Assembly: GCA_964545415.1 (NCBI GenBank)
Contig: CAZJFP010000026.1
Location: 1-10,578 of the forward strand
Source: CAJBLF01 sp964545415
Lineage (GTDB): Bacteria > Patescibacteriota > Gracilibacteria > Absconditabacterales > Absconditicoccaceae
Direction: 5' to 3'
DNA length: 10,578 bases
The notes under the pieces are model-generated. The model was not told where the DNA came from. It did no database searches and worked only from the letters and a program-made list of their open reading frames with translations. The first letter of the stretch is position 1; every line of letters begins with the position of its first letter. Shown piece by piece: positions 6,648-10,578 of this stretch. Position numbers and translations under genes: made by a program.

Positions 6648-6675
6648 TTGAAATTTCCCGCCAACTGAGTATACA
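6648..6675 (+). promoter_or_regulatory. Candidate valS promoter
   Basis: TTGAAA (6648-6653) and TATACA (6670-6675) with a 16-bp spacer. The predicted start near 6682 gives a leader of about 28 bases before ATG 6710. I see no T-box leader. Confidence 0.5.
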
Positions 6676-6709
6676 CAAATCACCTTATTTTACTGTTATT
6701 TCAAAAACG

Positions 6710-9127
6710 ATGGCAAACAAGTACAATTACCAGGAATCTGAAGTAAAACGGAAGAAGTACCGAGAAGAACATCAGGTTTTCGCGTTTTCAAAAGATGAGA
6801 ATCTTCCTATCTATTCCATAGATACTCCACCTCCTACGGTTTCAGGAAAAATCCATATCGGACACATTTTTTCCTATACTCAAGCGGAAATCATTGCGAG
6901 ATTCAAAAGAATGTCTGGATATAATGTCTTTTATCCGATGGGATATGACAACAATGGAATCCCGACAGAACAGCTCGTAGAGAAGGAATTGTGAATAAAT
7001 ATCAAAGATGTAGAGCGTAAGGATTTTATAGCACAATGTCTGAGCGTTGTAGAAAAATATAAACATATTTATTCTGACCTTCGAAAATCGCTCGGACTTT
7101 CTATCGACTGGAGCAGGACATATACGACGATATCTCCTGAAGTACAACAGATCGCTCAGTCTACTTTTGTTAAACTCTACAAAGAATGACATATCATTTG
7201 CAAAGAATTTCCTGCATTACGATGTACAAAAATGCAGACTACGGTAGCTCAGGCAGAGACCGAGGAGCAAGAATTCAATGAATATTTCAATTATCTCAAT
7301 TTCACATTGGACGACGGGCAGCAACTGGTTATAGCGACCACGAGGCCTGAATTACTTCCTGCATGCCGTGCGGTATTCGTTCATCCTGATGATGAAAGAT
7401 TCACCAAATATGTCTGAAGAAATATCACCACGCCGATTGGCGTAACTGTACCTATTCTCGCTGACGATAAGGTGAAGATGGACAAGGGAACAGGAGTGGT
7501 TATGTGCTGTAGTTACGGTGATGAAGTGGATGTGTATCGGATCAAAAAACATAATCTTGGAGAGAAGATAATCATTGATAGATATGGTAAAATGATAGAT
7601 TCAGGAGTACCAGAAATCGATGGTCTTAAAATCAGCGAAGCAAGAGAAAAAATTATGGAACTTTTTGAAAAAAAATGATGAATCGTAGAAAAAAGAGATC
7701 CGATAGTCCAATCTAAACAGATCTCTGAAAGAGGGAAGGTTCCTGTAGAAATCCTTCCTATCAAACAATGGTTTGTAAACTTATTAGACAAAAAAGATTT
7801 GCTGCTTGCACAAAATGATAAGATGCATCGGCATCCGGAATTTATGAAAAAAAGATCTAATGATCGGATAGAGAACTTACAGCGAGACTGGAATATTTCA
7901 CGCAGCAGAAAATACGGAATACCTATCCCAGTCCGATATGATACGAAGACAGAAGAGATGATATTTCCGACAGAGCAACAATTAGCAAGAGGTCCGATCG
8001 ATCCAACTTCAGAACTGCCTGATGGCTATACTGCAGGACAAGTAAGAGGAGAAACCTTAGTTCTTGATACATGGTTTACCTCATGACTTACCCCACAAAT
8101 TAACCAAAAATATCTTGAAAGAGATGGATATGCCCAAAAGATTTTGCCGATGAATCTGAGACCGCAAGCGCATGATATCATTCGTACATGGCTATTATAT
8201 ACCACATTGCAAAGCTACTTTGCAACAGGGGAAATTGCATTTCATGATGTGATGATGTCGTGATTTTGTCTCGCACAAAAATGAGAAAAATTTTCAAAAT
8301 CCAAAGGAAATGCAAAATTCGATCCAGAACAAGTGATCACAACACGATGAGCGGATGCGGTGAGATATCGAGCTTCTGGAGGACAGTTAGGAAAAGATAT
8401 CCTTTTCGACGAAAACGAATTCAAGATAGGACAAAAGTTGATTACGAAACTTCGGAACGCAGCAAATTTTGTTTTCATGAATCTATCAGATTTTGATGTT
8501 ACTACCACAATAGAGGAAAAAGATTTGTATCCTATCGATCTCTGGATGCTTAATCAGATAAACACTACATCCAAACTCATGAATCAACAATTGAATGATT
8601 ACGAATATGGACAAGCGAAGCTTGAGTTTGAAAGATTTTTCCGACATGATTTCTGCGATAATTATCTGGAGATTGTAAAAGAAAAAATATACAAACCAGA
8701 AAAATATAGCGATGGTGCAAAACAAAAACTCTCTGCACAATACACGTTATACCATACGTTTCTCGCTATCATCAAACTGATTGCACCATACCTGCCGTTT
8801 ATCACGGAAGAACTCTATCAGACATATTACAAAGAAAATTTTACAACAGATTCTATTCACCTATTATCATATCCAAACAACGACATATTCCCTATTACGC
8901 AGGACTTGACGACTATACATTCCGCAGTGGAAGAACTGCTTACTATCATAGAAAAAGTACGTGGATATAAGACAGAAAAACAATTGTGATTGGGGACAGA
9001 ATTAGCACAGCTTACCGTGACTTCCAAAAATGATCTTTCGAAATTTTCTGACGATATCATGTCAGGGACAAGAGCAATGAAAGTGAGCTTCGAAAAAGGA
9101 GAAGAAGTGAATATTACAGTAGAATAA
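6710..9127 (+). CDS. valS: Valyl-tRNA synthetase (10 TGA-Gly codons)
   Basis: Charges tRNA-Val in the cytoplasm. Reading TGA as Gly joins the pieces into 805 residues, from ATG 6710 to TAA 9125-9127. In-frame TGA codons are at 6992, 7187, 7415, 7676, 7679, 8084, 8261, 8282, 8348 and 8987. HIGH is at residues 49-52 (SGKIHIGHIFSYTQAE). The editing domain has TTRPE at 210-214. DTWFTSGLTPQI and DIIRTWLLYTTLQSYFATGE follow, then the KMSKS loop in the form K527-F-S-K-S531 within KGEKFSKSKGN. RGADAVRYRASGGQLGKD and a helical anticodon-binding domain (LIAPYLPFITEELYQTYY) complete it. Length and the HDIIRTW/SGLTPQI blocks look more like the archaeal-type ValRS of about 800 residues than the longer E. 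coli form, and I see little room for a long C-terminal coiled-coil arm. ATG 6710 is preferred to an in-frame GTG or ATG further up, because those would lie in or before the promoter. Confidence 0.96.
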
Positions 9128-9137
9128 GAAAATAATC

Positions 9138-9202
9138 CGTAGAGACGCGATTCATCGCGTGTAATTACAAAAAACAAGATGCCATAAATGGACATCTCTA
9201 CG
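9138..9202. repeat. Palindromic REP/MITE-like element (CGTAGAGA arms)
   Basis: CGTAGAGA (9138-9145) and TCTCTACG (9195-9202) are 8-bp terminal arms. Inside are two hairpins: ACGCGA-ttca-TCGCGT (9145-9160), and AGATGCCAT (9177-9185) with ATGG-a-CATCT (9188-9197). The layout, outer arms around two hairpins, matches the element at 4168-4234, although the sequences differ. It lies between valS and the FemAB gene. Confidence 0.8.
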
Positions 9203-9229
9203 AAAAAAAACTTTACTTAATCGTTCTCG

Positions 9230-10219
9230 ATGTATAATCTTTACCAATCTCAGCTCCGGAAAGATATTCAGCATGAGACCTATCGTAAACCGATGTTTAC
9301 GGTTGAGCTTTTTGGTAAAGAATATTTTTGATCTATCAAAGAAAAAAAGATCTGACCTTTCAACCTGAGCCGATATCAGATCATGGGGGTCGAGCTTCCC
9401 GACGATCAGGCATACGTTCAAAAAGAGCTCGCCAAGCTGAGAAAGTCATTCAGAAAAAAATGAATGTTTATGCAATTATGAATCATCAACGAAATCGTTC
9501 ATTTCGATAATAGTATGAAAAAATGTCCAGAATTTGATCAGGATATGCATGATTTTAGAATAGGATTACAACAAACGCTTCACCATAATTACAGCATGCA
9601 GACTGCTTTTCGCGAGAATATGCCAACAGCGTCCATTGTTTACGATACAACAAAATCTGATGAAGAACTGTTCAAAGACATGAATGATAGCTGCAAAAAA
9701 CGTGTAAAAAAAGCTATTGCTGGAGGTATGGAATTTCGCATCATCGACAAAAAAGACTATGAGGTATTTTTTGATAAATGGCAAAAAACCGCAGACGAAA
9801 AGTGATTCAATACCATTTCAAAAACACAATATGAATGATTGCTCAAATATATTTCATCAGGAAAATGAATGTTGATCGGCGCGTTTCTTGATGGTGAAAT
9901 GATTGCAGGGACGGTTTGTTTATTTACTGATAAAATGATTTATTGTCCGTACGGATTTTTCGATAGAAAATACAGCAATATCTGAGTGCAGCATTTTTTG
10001 AAATTCAAATTGTTTTCACGAGCAAGAGACAATGGTTTCATTACCGTAGATACGGGTGGAGGAGCACCAACAGGATTCCCAAAGCATGCCCTCGCGAGCG
10101 TCAGCGCTTTCAAAGAATCGCTCGGAGGAACTAAAACCGAATTATTTGGAAGTTACGATATCGTATTCAATAAATTTCTTTACCGAGCAGTAAAATTGCG
10201 GTACAAAATCAGAGGATAA
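9230..10219 (+). CDS. FemAB family aminoacyltransferase (8 TGA-Gly codons)
   Basis: FemAB/FemX enzymes transfer amino acids from aminoacyl-tRNA to the peptidoglycan stem peptide to build cross-bridges; some members have other acceptors. The 329-residue frame runs from ATG 9230 to TAA 10217-10219, with TGA-Gly at 9329, 9353, 9461, 9479, 9803, 9836, 9866 and 9983. The N-terminal YQSQLRKDIQ resembles the family's QSPEW..FQ start. The first GNAT-like half ends with the KKRVKKAIAGGMEFRI block (the R..RKA...G segment). The second half has GMLIGAFLDGEMIAGTVCLF, then YGFFDRKYSNIGVQHFLKFK, DTGGGAPTG and ESLGGTKTELFGSYDIVFN, matching the fold's late blocks. Length is typical. A TATAAT word overlaps the start, so ATG 9293 is an alternative, but it would lose the QS block. 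The acceptor substrate is not determined. Confidence 0.9.
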
Positions 10220-10227
10220 TAAAACTA

Positions 10228-10294
10228 GTCATTGCGAACGCAGTGAAGCAATCTGTAATATCACTAAGATTGCTTCGTTATTTCATTCCTCGCA
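10228..10294. repeat. Palindromic element of the GTCATTGCGAA...GAAGCAATCT type
   Basis: It starts GTCATTGCGAACGCAGTGAA and contains GAAGCAATCT (10245-10254) pairing perfectly with AGATTGCTTC (10267-10276). The right end (ATTCCTCGCA) is a degraded match to the left end. This sequence type is very widespread in bacterial intergenic regions. Being just past the femAB stop, its stem may also serve as a 3' hairpin. Confidence 0.75.
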
Positions 10295-10301
10295 CACCTT
10301 G

Positions 10302-10402
10302 ACGTCATTCCCGACACGATCGGGAATCTAATTGGCTATTTAGCAAGATGGATTCCCGCTTTCGCGAGAATGACGTTAGAGACAAAAAAACGGGAATGAC
10401 GT
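10302..10402. repeat. Palindromic element of the GTCATTCCCG type, plus a solitary end
   Basis: ACGTCATTC (10302-10310) and GAATGACGT (10368-10376) are perfect 9-bp terminal arms. Inside are CCCGACACGATCGGG (10311-10325) and CCCGCTTTCGCGAG. A third copy of the end, CGGGAATGACGT (10391-10402), follows alone, so a second copy has been truncated or the end duplicated. With the preceding element this fills the first half of the 359-base gene-free stretch after femAB. Confidence 0.8.
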
Positions 10403-10463
10403 CAATACAATGATGATGCGGGGCAGATGGTGGGAGATTTTCCATACAATATGTTCTCCAAAT

Positions 10464-10485
10464 AGGGGAGTTTTTTCTTTTTCAC
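10464..10485 (+). terminator. Possible weak terminator or attenuator hairpin
   Basis: A short CTCC/GGAG stem (within TTCTCCAAATAGGGGAG) is followed by a T-run. An upstream GGGAGA (10434-10439) could instead pair with TCTCC, giving two mutually exclusive folds. The stem is only 4 bp, so this is tentative. It lies just ahead of the promoter at 10492. Confidence 0.35.
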
Positions 10486-10491
10486 TAAACA

Positions 10492-10519
10492 TTGACATTA
10501 TTGTGATAATAGATATAAA
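10492..10519 (+). promoter_or_regulatory. Strong promoter pointing out of the window
   Basis: A perfect TTGACA (10492-10497) and TATAAA (10514-10519), again with a 16-bp spacer, predict a start near 10526. The first ATG after it is at 10573-10575, followed only by CT at the window edge; it could start a gene beyond the end. An RNA gene transcribed from here cannot be excluded. Confidence 0.7.
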
Positions 10520-10578
10520 AAACAAGGGTCTAGAGTAGTTGAAGTGATTTAAATAATCATTATAACTAGTTCATGACT

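Noticed and set aside
6541..6709. T-box riboswitch or other tRNA-sensing leader for valS
   Set aside because: The leader is too short after the candidate promoter, and no AGGGUGG-type T-box sequence or terminator is seen.
773..10219. Interpreting the broken frames as pseudogenes or sequencing frameshifts
   Set aside because: All interruptions are TGA in the same frame, never TAA, TAG or indels, and conserved motifs continue across them.
10220..10578. tRNA gene (for example tRNA-Gly UCA) or CRISPR array in the repeat-rich end
   Set aside because: No cloverleaf with a GTTCGA-type T loop, and the repeats are dispersed palindromes without regular spacers.

Overview
The window comes from a bacterium that reads TGA as glycine (genetic code 25). 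Under the standard code almost every gene here looks shattered; reading TGA as Gly joins the pieces into full-length proteins. I count 51 in-frame TGA codons in seven genes, and all nine genes end in TAA or TAG. Several TGA codons fall where a known family has an invariant glycine, such as the U32 peptidase signature and the residue just before the KMSKS loop of valyl-tRNA synthetase. This code is known from Candidatus Absconditabacteria (SR1) and Gracilibacteria (BD1-5), both Patescibacteria/CPR. The sequence alone does not separate the two. The run of Ns at 4182-4200 shows the window is a scaffold, probably from a metagenome. No start codon has a recognisable Shine-Dalgarno sequence. Layout: (1) 1-772 holds a small basic protein of unknown function (126-467), flanked by heptamer and inverted repeats, then a terminator that runs straight into a strong promoter. 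(2) 773-2101 (+) is a 442-residue major facilitator superfamily transporter. (3) 2104-4145 (-) is a two-gene operon: a U32-family protein followed by a putative zinc metallopeptidase with an HELLH motif. Its last stop lies 2 bp from the stop of the convergent transporter gene. (4) 4314-6498 (-) is a three-gene operon: prepilin peptidase PilD, a 318-residue membrane protein and a 96-residue membrane protein, ending in a hairpin terminator. (5) 6499-6709 is a divergent promoter region with one CACCCGGGTG palindrome upstream of each promoter. (6) 6710-9127 (+) is valyl-tRNA synthetase. (7) 9230-10219 (+) is a FemAB-family aminoacyltransferase. (8) 10220-10578 is a cluster of palindromic repeats and a strong promoter pointing out of the window. 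The gene set is mostly housekeeping and cell envelope: translation (ValRS), cell-wall cross-bridge chemistry (FemAB), type IV pilus or pseudopilus processing (PilD) and transport (MFS). The least ordinary parts are the recoding itself, the number of short palindromic elements from different families (one translated in frame inside the U32 gene), two adjacent 7-bp tandem arrays inside pilD where slippage would shift the frame, and candidate promoters that all have a 16-bp spacer.
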